9,992 nt of DNA, from contig CAJMHI010000057.1 in NCBI GenBank assembly GCA_905213155.1, positions 1-9,992 on the forward strand. Reading direction: 5' to 3'. This DNA is from an uncultured Acidaminococcus sp. GTDB lineage: Bacteria; Bacillota; Negativicutes; Acidaminococcales; Acidaminococcaceae. This document shows, in pieces, positions 1 to 6,503 of the stretch. The notes under the pieces were generated by a model, which was not told the DNA's origin, did not search any database, and was given only the letters and a program-made list of their open reading frames with translations. The position numbers were made by a program, and so were the translations under genes. Position 1 is the first letter of the stretch. Each line of letters opens with the position of its first letter.

Positions 1-9
1 AGAAAGTAA

Positions 10-39
10 TTATGGGCTAAATTTTGCTTGATTTTTCAT
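10..39 (-). CDS. Very short ORF or broken gene start, 9 codons
   Basis: Just downstream of the DMT transporter stop, the minus strand has an AAAGGAG ribosome binding site 7 nt before an ATG. The reading frame, MKNQAKFSP, then meets TAA. The initiation region is as good as those of the real genes in this window, but the ORF is only nine codons long. It could be a translated leader peptide, the 5' end of a frameshifted gene running off the window, or chance. The window ends 9 nt later, so these cannot be separated here. No function is proposed. Confidence 0.3.
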   Translation of the reverse strand: MKNQAKFSP

Positions 40-53
40 AGCTGGTCTCCTTT

Positions 54-998
54 CTAAGATGTTGCTTGCGTTTGTTTTTGTTTATGCTTGGAAAGAAGGG
101 ATAAACAGGATCCCCCCAGGATCAGGATGATCCCGACGACCATGTTGGTCGTGATAGGTTCATCAATCACCAGCCAAGCCATAAAAGATGTTAATACCGG
201 TTTGATATAAAACGCCAGGGATGCAGTAGCCGGATCCGTATATTCCATAGCAAGAAAATAGCTGGCGTACCCAAGCCCTGTCACCCCTACCGCGATATAG
301 GCCAGCGGCGGGATATGCGCCGTGGTGAGGCCGGTAAGAATGGGAATATCCGTAAATACTTTTAGCCCTGCACTAAGTAAAAAGTCCCGTACAGGAGAAA
401 GTTCGCTTAGAAAAATCAGGACCAGCATTTCCATACTGCCACATACAAAGCTGAGACTGGTCATAGCGATACCGCCGTAGCGCCCCGCATACTTTTTTCC
501 GGCAATGCCGTATAGGGCAAAAGTCATAGCGGAAAGGAGAATCAGGATAATAGAAAGCTGGCTTCCCGTCATATTGGCCGGATTCACAATACACAGGATC
601 CCGGCAAAGCTGGCAATCAAGGAAAAGATCGTCAGCTTATCAATGTGTTCCCCCAAAAGAAAATAGGCAAAGAGTACTACAAAAACCGGGTTGCAGCTAA
701 AAATCACCCCGTTTACGGAAGCTTTCCCGTAAACAATGGCCATTTGATACAGGATCATACTGACGACTACGCCAAGAAACCCGGAGAACAGGAAAAATTT
801 CCAGTCTCGGGCCGCCAGTGTCACATGTTTTTTCTTGAGCGCAGAAAATGCCATCGGCAACAGCACCAATCCCCCGATTAAAAAGCGGAGAAAGGTAATC
901 TGAATAGGATGAAACATGTTCCCAAAAAACTTCAGGGCTGTTTCCATAGTACCGAAGAAAAAGGCAGTGATTAAAACAAATACATACCCTTTATTCAT
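54..998 (-). CDS. EamA/DMT-family transporter, ten-helix permease
   Basis: This 314-residue protein is almost entirely hydrophobic. It reads as two EamA repeats of about five membrane helices each (roughly residues 5-138 and 149-302). Each repeat ends with the family's acidic turn after its fourth helix: GEH at 116-118 and DEP at 279-281. The C-terminal tail (KHKQKQTQATS) is polar and probably cytoplasmic. Members of the drug/metabolite transporter superfamily move amino acids, purines or other small metabolites across the inner membrane; the substrate cannot be read from sequence. The ATG overlaps the end of murB by 8 nt and has a GGGAGG site upstream inside murB, so the two genes are probably translationally coupled. 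Linkage to murB does not by itself imply a cell-wall substrate. Length is normal for the family. Confidence 0.9.
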   Translation of the reverse strand: MNKGYVFVLITAFFFGTMETALKFFGNMFHPIQITFLRFLIGGLVLLPMAFSALKKKHVTLAARDWKFFLFSGFLGVVVSMILYQMAIVYGKASVNGVIFSCNPVFVVLFAYFLLGEHIDKLTIFSLIASFAGILCIVNPANMTGSQLSIILILLSAMTFALYGIAGKKYAGRYGGIAMTSLSFVCGSMEMLVLIFLSELSPVRDFLLSAGLKVFTDIPILTGLTTAHIPPLAYIAVGVTGLGYASYFLAMEYTDPATASLAFYIKPVLTSFMAWLVIDEPITTNMVVGIILILGGSCLSLLSKHKQKQTQATS

Positions 999-1938
999 GG
1001 GATCGGCCTCCCTTTTCTTCCGGAGTGTTTGCTTCGCCTAAAATACGGACCTCTGGTTCCAGCCAGATCCCACTCATGGCATGGACCCGCTCCCGCACCG
1101 CATCCATCAGCTGCAGGATATCGGCGGCTGTAGCATGGCCGCGGTTTACCACAAAGCCCGTATGTTTTTCCGACACCTGGGCATCCCCAATGCGAAAGCC
1201 CCTGAGCCCCGCCTGATCAATCAGCGCCGCTGCATAATTGCCCGCAGGGCGCTTAAAGGTACTGCCAGCACTGGGGTAATTCAAAGGCTGCTTTGCCTGG
1301 CGCCGATTGGCTAAGTCCGTCATCGTTTCCCGGATTGCGTCTGTCGTACCGGGCGTAAGGTGCAGTTTAACCCACAGTACAATTTCTCCTGTATCCTGGA
1401 ATAGGCTGTGGCGATAGCGAAATGCACAATCGCGATGCTTGTAAGATTTTTGCTCTCCTTCTAGGCTGAGTGTCGATACTTCTTCCACCAGGTTGCCGAT
1501 TTCTCCCCCGTAGGCCCCTGCATTCATCAGCACAGCGCCGCCTAAAGTACCAGGAATCCCACTGGCAAATTCTAAGCCCGTAAGTCCCCACTGGGCTGCT
1601 TTGCCGGCAAGAGTAGCCAGCGTAATTCCCGCTTCTGCATAGAGACAGCATCCCATGCGCTGGACCTGGCGAAGGCCATTGCCCAGCTTGATCACAAGGC
1701 CACGGATTCCACGATCCAAAACCAAAAGGTTAGAGCCATTGCCCATGATCGTAAGCGGAATTTGTGCTTCTCTCCCTTTTTGGATAAGTCCTGCCACTTC
1801 TTCCTGCGTGGTAGGCATTACCAGCATATCTGCCGGTCCTCCTACATGAAACGTGGTGTGTTGGCTCATCGGTGCCCCAAACTGGTACCGCCCGGGAAAA
1901 TGCTCTGCAATATACTGTTCCAGTTCAATCCACTGCAT
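991..1938 (-). CDS. murB: UDP-N-acetylenolpyruvoylglucosamine reductase MurB
   Basis: MurB reduces UDP-N-acetylglucosamine enolpyruvate to UDP-N-acetylmuramate with NADPH and FAD, the second committed step of peptidoglycan precursor synthesis in the cytoplasm. The 315-residue protein shows the FAD-binding segments: GNGSN at 66-70 and a glycine-rich run through NAGAYGGE ending at 146. It also has the YRHS motif at 175-178 with the conserved Arg176, the catalytic-type serine in GSTFKRP (Ser226), and the C-terminal LEPEV motif at 293-297 carrying the conserved glutamate. Compact size and a short C-terminal domain fit the Bacillota-type (type II) enzyme. The ATG lies 1 nt after the ylbF-like stop with only a weak AAGG upstream, so expression probably depends on translation of that gene. 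The 3' end overlaps the downstream DMT transporter gene by 8 nt. Confidence 0.97.
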   Translation of the reverse strand: MQWIELEQYIAEHFPGRYQFGAPMSQHTTFHVGGPADMLVMPTTQEEVAGLIQKGREAQIPLTIMGNGSNLLVLDRGIRGLVIKLGNGLRQVQRMGCCLYAEAGITLATLAGKAAQWGLTGLEFASGIPGTLGGAVLMNAGAYGGEIGNLVEEVSTLSLEGEQKSYKHRDCAFRYRHSLFQDTGEIVLWVKLHLTPGTTDAIRETMTDLANRRQAKQPLNYPSAGSTFKRPAGNYAAALIDQAGLRGFRIGDAQVSEKHTGFVVNRGHATAADILQLMDAVRERVHAMSGIWLEPEVRILGEANTPEEKGGRSHE

Positions 1939-1939
1939 T

Positions 1940-2275
1940 TTATTCTACAGCGGCCTTGATGGTTTCGCCCAGCTGCTTGGACAAATCTCCAATCATCATC
2001 TGAAACCGGATATAGGCCTGGATATAGTCATTGGCCACAGGGTTTAATTGCAATACTCCATAGAGGTCCTGCATTTTCTTAACCTGTGCATCATCTGGTT
2101 TTTGGCCCTGGTATTGGGCCATCTGAATGTCCTGCTGCTGTTTCAGAAAAACTTTTACCAGCGGTTCAGCACTTTTATCTTGGGCCAGCTTGGCTTTTTG
2201 TTCCACCATCACTTTATACTCATGCGTGTCTTTTAAGACCTCGCAAAGTTTCGTCATTTCATCGTATACGTTCAT
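1940..2275 (-). CDS. YlbF/YmcA-family protein
   Basis: This 111-residue protein is small, charged and predicted to be largely helical. It resembles the YlbF/YmcA (Com_YlbF) family: an N-terminal MNVYDEMTKLCEVLKDTHEY-like start, a glutamine-rich middle (QQQDIQMAQYQ, about 66-76), and a C-terminal YIRFQMMIGDLSKQLGE segment. In Bacillus subtilis YlbF and YmcA act with YaaT as partners of RNase Y in mRNA processing and affect competence, biofilm formation and sporulation. Whether this paralogue does the same is unknown. The start is well supported by an AGGAGG site 8 nt upstream of ATG. It is the first gene of a ylbF-murB-DMT operon, separated from murB by 1 nt. A candidate promoter lies directly upstream, after the thrS terminator. 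Confidence 0.85.
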   Translation of the reverse strand: MNVYDEMTKLCEVLKDTHEYKVMVEQKAKLAQDKSAEPLVKVFLKQQQDIQMAQYQGQKPDDAQVKKMQDLYGVLQLNPVANDYIQAYIRFQMMIGDLSKQLGETIKAAVE

Positions 2276-2308
2276 GAAAAGTACCTCCTGACCAATTTTA
2301 TCTTTTCA

Positions 2309-2337
2309 ATTGTAACACACGTTACCATGAAGTACAA
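2309..2337 (-). promoter_or_regulatory. Candidate promoter of the ylbF-murB-DMT operon
   Basis: Read on the minus strand, a weak -35 (TTGTAC, 2332-2337) is followed after 17 bp by TACAAT (2309-2314), preceded by TGT to give an extended -10. It lies between the thrS terminator and the ylbF-like start, leaving a short leader of about 25 nt. A GTAAC/GTTAC inverted repeat with a 4-bp centre (2312-2325) overlaps the -10 and could be an operator. The extended -10 is the strongest part of the call. Confidence 0.45.
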
Positions 2338-2340
2338 CAA

Positions 2341-2372
2341 GGCCACGAAAAGCGTTCCCGCCTTTCGCGGCC
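2341..2372 (-). terminator. Intrinsic terminator of thrS
   Basis: A 14-bp stem (two G-U pairs) closes a 4-nt GGAA loop, beginning about 32 nt after the thrS stop. On the minus strand it is followed by TTGTTGT, a rather poor U tract, so termination may be partial. Position and stem strength make it the probable end of the thrS transcript. Confidence 0.7.
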
Positions 2373-2403
2373 GTTGCAATAAGTATGCAGTTACAGGAGT
2401 ATC

Positions 2404-4308
2404 TTATTTTTTGCTTTTGATTTCTTCTTCCAGTTTGGCGATAAATGCATCCACTGCCATGCTTCCTTCTTCGCCTCTGTCACGGCTGCGGACAGAAACC
2501 GTGCCGCTTTCCACTTCTTTAGCGCCTACTACCAGCATGTACGGAACCTTTTTCACCTGAGCTTCCCGGATCTTGTAGCCAATTTTTTCATTACGGCTAT
2601 CTACAGAGGCACGGATCTTGAGCGCATCCATCTTGTCCACAATCTGCTGGGCATAGTCGTTGAACTTATCGGTAATCGGCAGTACCCGAACCTGCTCCGG
2701 TGCCAGCCAGGCAGGGAACGCGCCGGCATAGTTTTCAATCAGAATACCAATAAACCGTTCAATGGATCCGTACACCACCCGGTGAATCATTACCGGACGA
2801 TGTTTCTGTCCGTCTTCTCCTGTATAGGTCAGGTTGAATTTTTCCGGCAGCAGCATATCCAACTGGATGGTCCCGCACTGCCAGGTACGACCAATAGAAT
2901 CTTTCAGGTGGAAGTCAATTTTCGGGCCGTAGAAGGCGCCATCTCCTTCATTGATGGAGTACTTGAGGCCAAAATCATCCATGGCTTTACGCAGGGCATT
3001 TGTGGTCATTTCCCAGGTAGCGTCATCCCCCATGGAGTTATCCGGACGAGTGGACAATTCCGCATGGTACGTCAGGCCAAAGGTAGCGTATACTTCGTCA
3101 AACAGGCGAATGGTCTCCTGGATGACACTTTCAATCTGATCCGGCATCATGAAAATATGCGCATCGTCCTGGGTAAAGCAACGTACACGGAAGAGGCCAT
3201 GGAGCGCTCCGGATAGTTCATGCCGGTGTACCAGTCCCAGTTCGCCCACACGCAGAGGCAGTTCCTTGTAAGAATGGGGCTCATTGGCATAGACCAGCAT
3301 ACCGCCTGGGCAGTTCATAGGTTTAATGGCGTAATCATCCCCATCGATTTTGGTGAAGTACATGTTTTCCTTATAGTGATCCCAGTGGCCGGAAGTTTCC
3401 CACAGCTCCCGGTTCATAATCATCGGGGTTTTAACTTCCTGATAATGGTATTTATGGTGCACTTCCCGCCAGTAATTGATTAATTCATTACGGATGATCA
3501 TGCCGTTAGGCAGGAAGAAGGGGAAACCTGGTCCATATTCACTGAGCATGAAAAGACCAAGCTGCTTTCCAAGTTTCCGGTGATCCCGCTTTTCTGCTTC
3601 TTCCATCATGTGCAGATAGGCATCCAATTCCTCCTGGCTGGCAAAAGCAGTCCCGTAAATCCGTTGCAACATCTTATTGTGCTCATCCCCGCGCCAATAA
3701 GCGCCGGCAATGGATAACAGCTTAAAGGCTTTCACGCGGCCCGTAGAAGGACAATGGGGCCCGGCACACAGATCCGTAAAATCGCCCTGGGTATAGGTGC
3801 TGATTACCGCATCCTCCGGCAGGTCTTCAATGAGTTCTACCTTGTAAGGTTCTTCCTCGGCCTTAAATTTAGCCAAAGCTTCTGCCCGTGACAGTTCCTT
3901 ACGCACCAGCGGGTAGTTGGCCTTGATGATTTTCTTCATTTCCTTTTCAATGTCCCGCAGATCTTCCGGCGTGAAAACGTGGTCACTGTCAAGGTCATAA
4001 TAAAAGCCCTTGTCAATAGCAGGCCCAATAGCAAATTTGGTGCCCGGGAACAGATGCTGGATTGCCTGTGCCATAACATGGCTGGCGGTGTGGCGAATGG
4101 CATGCAGGCCTTCCTCGCTGTCCGGTGTTACAAATTCCACTTTGGCATCGTGGTCCAACACATCGGACAAGTCTTTATTCGCTCCGTCCACCTTAGCCAA
4201 TAGGGCCGTTTTACCCAACTTCTGGTTCAAGCTCTTGGCAATGGATAAAAGCGTGCTATTGTCTTCAAATTCTCTCACACTGCCATCCGGTAACGTTACG
4301 TTTAACAT
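2404..4308 (-). CDS. thrS: Threonyl-tRNA synthetase ThrS
   Basis: ThrS attaches threonine to tRNA-Thr in the cytoplasm and edits serine mischarging. Counting from the chosen start (634 aa), the domains are in the usual order: TGS (about 1-60), editing domain with HxxxH (His73, His77) and CxxxH (Cys181, His185), class II catalytic core (about 240-530), and anticodon-binding domain (about 535-634). The zinc ligands that select threonine are Cys333, His384 and His509, and motif 3 has Arg518 in GSIERF. A longer ORF begins at 4314, but the AAGGAGG site is only 3 nt from that ATG and 9 nt from the ATG at 4308. The 4308 start also aligns the editing histidines with the E. coli numbering. Expression is expected to be controlled by the T-box leader immediately upstream. 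Confidence 0.98.
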   Translation of the reverse strand: MLNVTLPDGSVREFEDNSTLLSIAKSLNQKLGKTALLAKVDGANKDLSDVLDHDAKVEFVTPDSEEGLHAIRHTASHVMAQAIQHLFPGTKFAIGPAIDKGFYYDLDSDHVFTPEDLRDIEKEMKKIIKANYPLVRKELSRAEALAKFKAEEEPYKVELIEDLPEDAVISTYTQGDFTDLCAGPHCPSTGRVKAFKLLSIAGAYWRGDEHNKMLQRIYGTAFASQEELDAYLHMMEEAEKRDHRKLGKQLGLFMLSEYGPGFPFFLPNGMIIRNELINYWREVHHKYHYQEVKTPMIMNRELWETSGHWDHYKENMYFTKIDGDDYAIKPMNCPGGMLVYANEPHSYKELPLRVGELGLVHRHELSGALHGLFRVRCFTQDDAHIFMMPDQIESVIQETIRLFDEVYATFGLTYHAELSTRPDNSMGDDATWEMTTNALRKAMDDFGLKYSINEGDGAFYGPKIDFHLKDSIGRTWQCGTIQLDMLLPEKFNLTYTGEDGQKHRPVMIHRVVYGSIERFIGILIENYAGAFPAWLAPEQVRVLPITDKFNDYAQQIVDKMDALKIRASVDSRNEKIGYKIREAQVKKVPYMLVVGAKEVESGTVSVRSRDRGEEGSMAVDAFIAKLEEEIKSKK

Positions 4309-4314
4309 ACTCAT

Positions 4315-4597
4315 ACTCCTCCTTATATTGTCAACAAGACGGGAAGGACAATAAAAAAGCCCATCCCAACGAAGGGACGGGCATAGGCTCGCGGTTCCAC
4401 CCTGATTGATGTATCTAGTGAATACATCCTCTCATTCTCTTTAACGCAGAGTTACGATCTTGCCTACTGGTATTCAGCAGATGGCTCCAAGGCGGTGACC
4501 CATTGTTTGTTCCCGGACTGTTCTCAGCAACCAGCCTCTCTGTACCGTTTCCCCAACAGGATATGTCCTTATCATAGCCATTGACGCTTTAAAATTG
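4315..4597 (-). ncRNA. T-box riboswitch leader of thrS (threonine-responsive)
   Basis: The minus strand upstream of thrS carries the hallmark T-box sequence AGGGTGGAACCGCG (4390-4403). It is preceded by a 7-bp Stem III hairpin (4408-4414 with 4422-4428) and followed by a terminator hairpin with a U6 tract. Stem I is closed by a 6-bp helix (4576-4581 with 4481-4486) and contains AGAGAGGCTGG...GCTGAGAA-type distal elements. An ACC triplet, a threonine codon, lies at 4494-4496 about 7 nt before the closing helix and is the likely specifier. Uncharged tRNA-Thr should pair with the specifier and, through its CCA end, with the T-box bulge. That favours the antiterminator and switches thrS on. The identity of the class is certain; specifier assignment rests on position plus the downstream gene. 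Confidence 0.95.
4353..4382 (-). terminator. Regulated terminator of the thrS T-box
   Basis: GCCCGTCCC (4374-4382) pairs with GGGATGGGC (4359-4367) in a 9-bp stem with one G-U pair and a 6-nt loop, followed by six U residues (4353-4358). The 5' arm contains the CCC that would instead pair with the AGGG of the T-box sequence. Terminator and antiterminator are therefore mutually exclusive, as expected for a transcriptional T-box. Confidence 0.9.
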
Positions 4598-4602
4598 TCT
4601 CC

Positions 4603-4630
4603 ATTATACCACGGCACAAAGGATTGTCAA
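4603..4630 (-). promoter_or_regulatory. Promoter of the thrS T-box transcript
   Basis: A perfect TTGACA (4625-4630) and a perfect TATAAT (4603-4608) are separated by 16 bp on the minus strand. Transcription should begin near 4596-4597, giving a leader of about 280 nt that spans the whole T-box. A strong housekeeping sigma promoter is what one expects when control is exerted by attenuation. Confidence 0.9.
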
Positions 4631-4814
4631 CAGGAGAAACAGAAAGTGGCAAAAGATATCTTACTTTTGGGAAAGAAGCTGTGATTTACAATTCCTTTCG
4701 CATTTCTTTAGTGGAAAGTAAACTTGTGTTTAAATTTACGCGCTATGATAAAACCATCACAAAAAACCAAGCCTTCTGAGAATTAGAAACAGGGTAAGCT
4801 TCCTGACTCCCTAT

Positions 4815-4820
4815 TATAAT
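4815..4820 (+). promoter_or_regulatory. Possible -10 element for the methyltransferase gene
   Basis: TATAAT occurs 30 bp before the methyltransferase ATG on the plus strand, but nothing resembling TTGACA is found 16-18 bp upstream. Either this promoter needs an activator or the match is chance. The rest of 4631-4849 holds no gene or clear hairpin that I can see. Confidence 0.35.
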
Positions 4821-4849
4821 TCCCGTGTCCAGCATATGGAGGGATTATC

Positions 4850-5413
4850 ATGAAGAAAACATTCATCGCTGAGCGTGAACTATTTTTAAAGGACTTTATC
4901 TTGAATCCAGCAAAAATTGGTAGCGTTACTCCCAGCTCATCTTATTTAACCAAAAAATTATTAGGAAAGCTCCCTTGGGATAGGCTCAGTACCATCGTGG
5001 AATTGGGGGCAGGAACAGGCGTATTCACAGAATATGTTATGAAACATAAACGCCCAGACAGTGTTTTCCTTGTCATTGAACAAGATACCACCATGCGCAA
5101 AGCCTTGATGGAACAATATCCGGGAGCACTTTTTGGCTCCCAGGCGGAAAGCCTGCCATTTCTTATGAAGCAGTATGGACTTCCAAAAGCAGACTGTATT
5201 ATCTCCGGTCTTCCCTTTGCCGTCATTGAGAAAAAAGACCGTTTAAAGATTTTAGCCGGCATTGATGCGAGACTGGCTAACCAGGGTATATTCGTTGCTT
5301 TCCAGTATTCCCTGCAAATGTATGGCACGTTTCGTCATATATTTCGGAAGATTACCATTGGATTTACCCCGCTAAACTTTCCCCCCGCCTTCACCTATAC
5401 CTGCTGTAAATAA
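4850..5413 (+). CDS. SAM-dependent methyltransferase, phospholipid N-methyltransferase-like
   Basis: This 187-residue cytoplasmic or membrane-associated protein has a class I SAM-methyltransferase fold. Motif I is VELGAGTGVF (50-59), an acidic residue closes strand 2 (Glu77 in VIEQD), and IISGLPF (117-123) occupies the motif IV position. The N-terminus (ILNPAKIGSVTPSSSYL, about 17-33) and the C-terminal PPAFTYTCCK strongly recall the PmtA-like family (COG3963-type), in which enzymes methylate phosphatidylethanolamine. In Bacillota many such proteins are uncharacterised and some are related to KsgA-type rRNA methylases, so the substrate is not established. A GGAGGG site 7 nt before ATG supports the start. 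It is the only gene on the plus strand, lies between divergent thrS and a convergent ncRNA candidate, and has its own terminator. Confidence 0.75.
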   Translation: MKKTFIAERELFLKDFILNPAKIGSVTPSSSYLTKKLLGKLPWDRLSTIVELGAGTGVFTEYVMKHKRPDSVFLVIEQDTTMRKALMEQYPGALFGSQAESLPFLMKQYGLPKADCIISGLPFAVIEKKDRLKILAGIDARLANQGIFVAFQYSLQMYGTFRHIFRKITIGFTPLNFPPAFTYTCCK

Positions 5414-5502
5414 CGTCTCCTCCTGGCGCCGCTGTTCCCTGCTCACAATGAACCTTTGGTGCTACTGTGAATGAAGCGCTGGGATAGTAACCGTTTCACA
5501 AT

Positions 5503-5533
5503 ACCTTGGTCAGTTATTGATCAAGGTTTTTTT
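5503..5533 (+). terminator. Intrinsic terminator of the methyltransferase gene
   Basis: ACCTTGGTCA (5503-5512) pairs with TGATCAAGGT (5518-5527) in a 10-bp stem with one G-U pair and a 5-nt loop. A run of seven T residues (5527-5533) follows on the plus strand. It lies about 90 nt after the methyltransferase stop; I see no gene in the intervening 3' region. Confidence 0.88.
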
Positions 5534-5561
5534 GTACACAAAGAGTCCTGGAAAAGGACAT

Positions 5562-5773
5562 AAAAATACAATCCAGCTGACCTGGTTTTCGTCCCCACAC
5601 TCGCCTGCTGGAACGTTCGCTCCTAAGCGCTCTAGCTCCCCACTACTAATTCTCTCGCTTTTGCGGCAGGACTTACTTCTAAGCTGCACCGTGCTCACAG
5701 GAAATTATCCTGCTTACGTGGATCGTTTCGCCTGCAACTGGCATCGACTTGCAACCACAGACCTGGATTGTGC
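5562..5773 (-). ncRNA. Putative free-standing structured non-coding RNA, about 210 nt
   Basis: This minus-strand stretch follows a near-consensus promoter and has no credible protein. Its ends pair perfectly over 9 bp (5763-5771 with 5568-5576), closing a domain with several internal hairpins. These are 5698-5712 (5 bp); 5666-5687 (4+4 bp with a 2-nt bulge); 5656-5665 (CGC AAAA GCG), directly abutting the previous helix; and 5618-5629 (4 bp). Unpaired purine-rich segments such as GGCGAAACGA and GGGGACGAAAACC look like conserved-loop material. A UAUUUUUA tract directly follows the closing helix and may mark the 3' end. It does not match what I know of tmRNA, RNase P RNA, SRP RNA, 6S RNA or common riboswitches. 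The raiA-motif class of Bacillota/Actinomycetota RNAs, of similar size and with paired ends, is one untested possibility. Confidence 0.55.
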
Positions 5774-5778
5774 TTTTT

Positions 5779-5807
5779 ATTATACGTTTCTTTGCTTGAT
5801 TTGACAA
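5779..5807 (-). promoter_or_regulatory. Promoter of the putative non-coding RNA
   Basis: On the minus strand TTGTCA (5802-5807, five of six consensus bases) is followed after exactly 17 bp by a perfect TATAAT (5779-5784). It is wedged between the cupin-gene terminator and the start of the structured region. It therefore starts a new transcript rather than serving either flanking protein gene. The predicted start is near 5773. Confidence 0.75.
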
Positions 5808-5817
5808 CCGCAAGAGA

Positions 5818-5843
5818 GAAAAGCCACCCGTCTGGCGGGTGGT
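5818..5843 (-). terminator. Intrinsic terminator of the cupin gene
   Basis: CCACCCG (5824-5830) and CGGGTGG (5836-5842) form a GC-rich 7-bp stem with a 5-nt loop, extendable by one G-U pair. On the minus strand it is followed by CTTTTCTC. It begins only 7 nt after the cupin stop codon and isolates that gene from the ncRNA promoter just downstream. Confidence 0.8.
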
Positions 5844-5849
5844 TCATTA

Positions 5850-6503
5850 TTATTCTAAAGTCAACAGCAGTGCCATTTTGAAGGGTTTCTCCGCTTTGAC
5901 GTAGTGAAGTCCGCCTTTGGCAAAATGGAACTGTTGCCCTGCTTTGAGGACATGTTCCTGTCCTTCATAGCCAATAATGCCTTCCCCATCCAAGGCAAAG
6001 ATCAGGGCTTCTCCCGGTGCGGCATGTTCGCTAAGCCCGGTACCGGCGCCAAAGCTCATGACCACAAATTTCATTTTTTCATTATGAGCCACATCCATAT
6101 TCACGATTTTGCCATCTTGATAAGGCACCAGATCGGCTAGTCTAAAAACTTTTCCTGCTTCTACGACTTTATTCATCGTAAGATCCCTCCCTATTTCTAA
6201 TTCCAGATATACTGTATCCACATCCGAACGCATGCCCACAGGAATATCCGTAGGCGTAATACAACTTTCGCCGCTCCCAAGCGTTGCCATGGGGCCCATT
6301 TTCCCATATACTTCCAGTTTTCCCTTGGTTACCACAAGCAATTTGTGATAGGGGAAAATCTCGGCGCTGATATCGGTTTGTGCTGCCAGGGAAAAAATCC
6401 ATAACCGATTGTTGCCGCTGGTAAGGATGGCGCTGGTCGTACAGCCCGGTACCGGCGCATACGCCTGTGGCAAATTCAGCACTTCGCCTGCTGCAAGTTT
6501 CAT
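5850..6503 (-). CDS. Bicupin (two-domain cupin) protein
   Basis: The protein (217 aa from the chosen start) contains two cupin beta-barrels in tandem. The C-terminal one has the usual motifs: GTGLSEHAAPGEALIFALDGEG (His160, Glu165) and, after the spacer, FHFAKGGLHYV (His200). It probably binds a metal ion. The N-terminal barrel (about residues 28-105) keeps the glycine-rich turns but lacks the full HxH...E set, so it is probably structural or ligand-sensing. Cupins of this plain type may be isomerases, dioxygenases or small-molecule binding proteins; I cannot choose. A longer frame begins with GTG at 6515, but the GTG codons lie inside the AAAGGTGG ribosome binding site that serves the ATG at 6503. 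The gene is monocistronic with its own terminator. Confidence 0.85.
   Translation of the reverse strand: MKLAAGEVLNLPQAYAPVPGCTTSAILTSGNNRLWIFSLAAQTDISAEIFPYHKLLVVTKGKLEVYGKMGPMATLGSGESCITPTDIPVGMRSDVDTVYLELEIGRDLTMNKVVEAGKVFRLADLVPYQDGKIVNMDVAHNEKMKFVVMSFGAGTGLSEHAAPGEALIFALDGEGIIGYEGQEHVLKAGQQFHFAKGGLHYVKAEKPFKMALLLTLE

Noticed and set aside
2782..3216. 144-codon plus-strand ORF opposite thrS
   Set aside because: It is a shadow of the highly conserved thrS catalytic domain, with no ribosome binding site or domain of its own.
4942..5328. 128-codon minus-strand ORF opposite the methyltransferase
   Set aside because: The plus-strand frame has clear SAM-binding motifs and a ribosome binding site; the opposite frame has neither.
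5510..5698. Minus-strand 62-codon ORF inside the putative ncRNA
   Set aside because: It runs across both the proposed RNA 3' end and the methyltransferase terminator, has no good ribosome binding site, and its translation shows no recognisable domain; structured RNA explains the region better.
5562..5773. Identification of the structured RNA as 6S, tmRNA, RNase P or SRP RNA
   Set aside because: It is multi-hairpin rather than a long rod with one central bubble (6S). It lacks tmRNA tRNA-like ends, is too short and lacks the conserved core of RNase P RNA, and lacks the GGAAG-type SRP loop.
5517..5804. Plus-strand 95-codon ORF downstream of the methyltransferase
   Set aside because: It begins within the methyltransferase terminator, lacks a ribosome binding site and has irregular composition; it is antisense to the ncRNA candidate.
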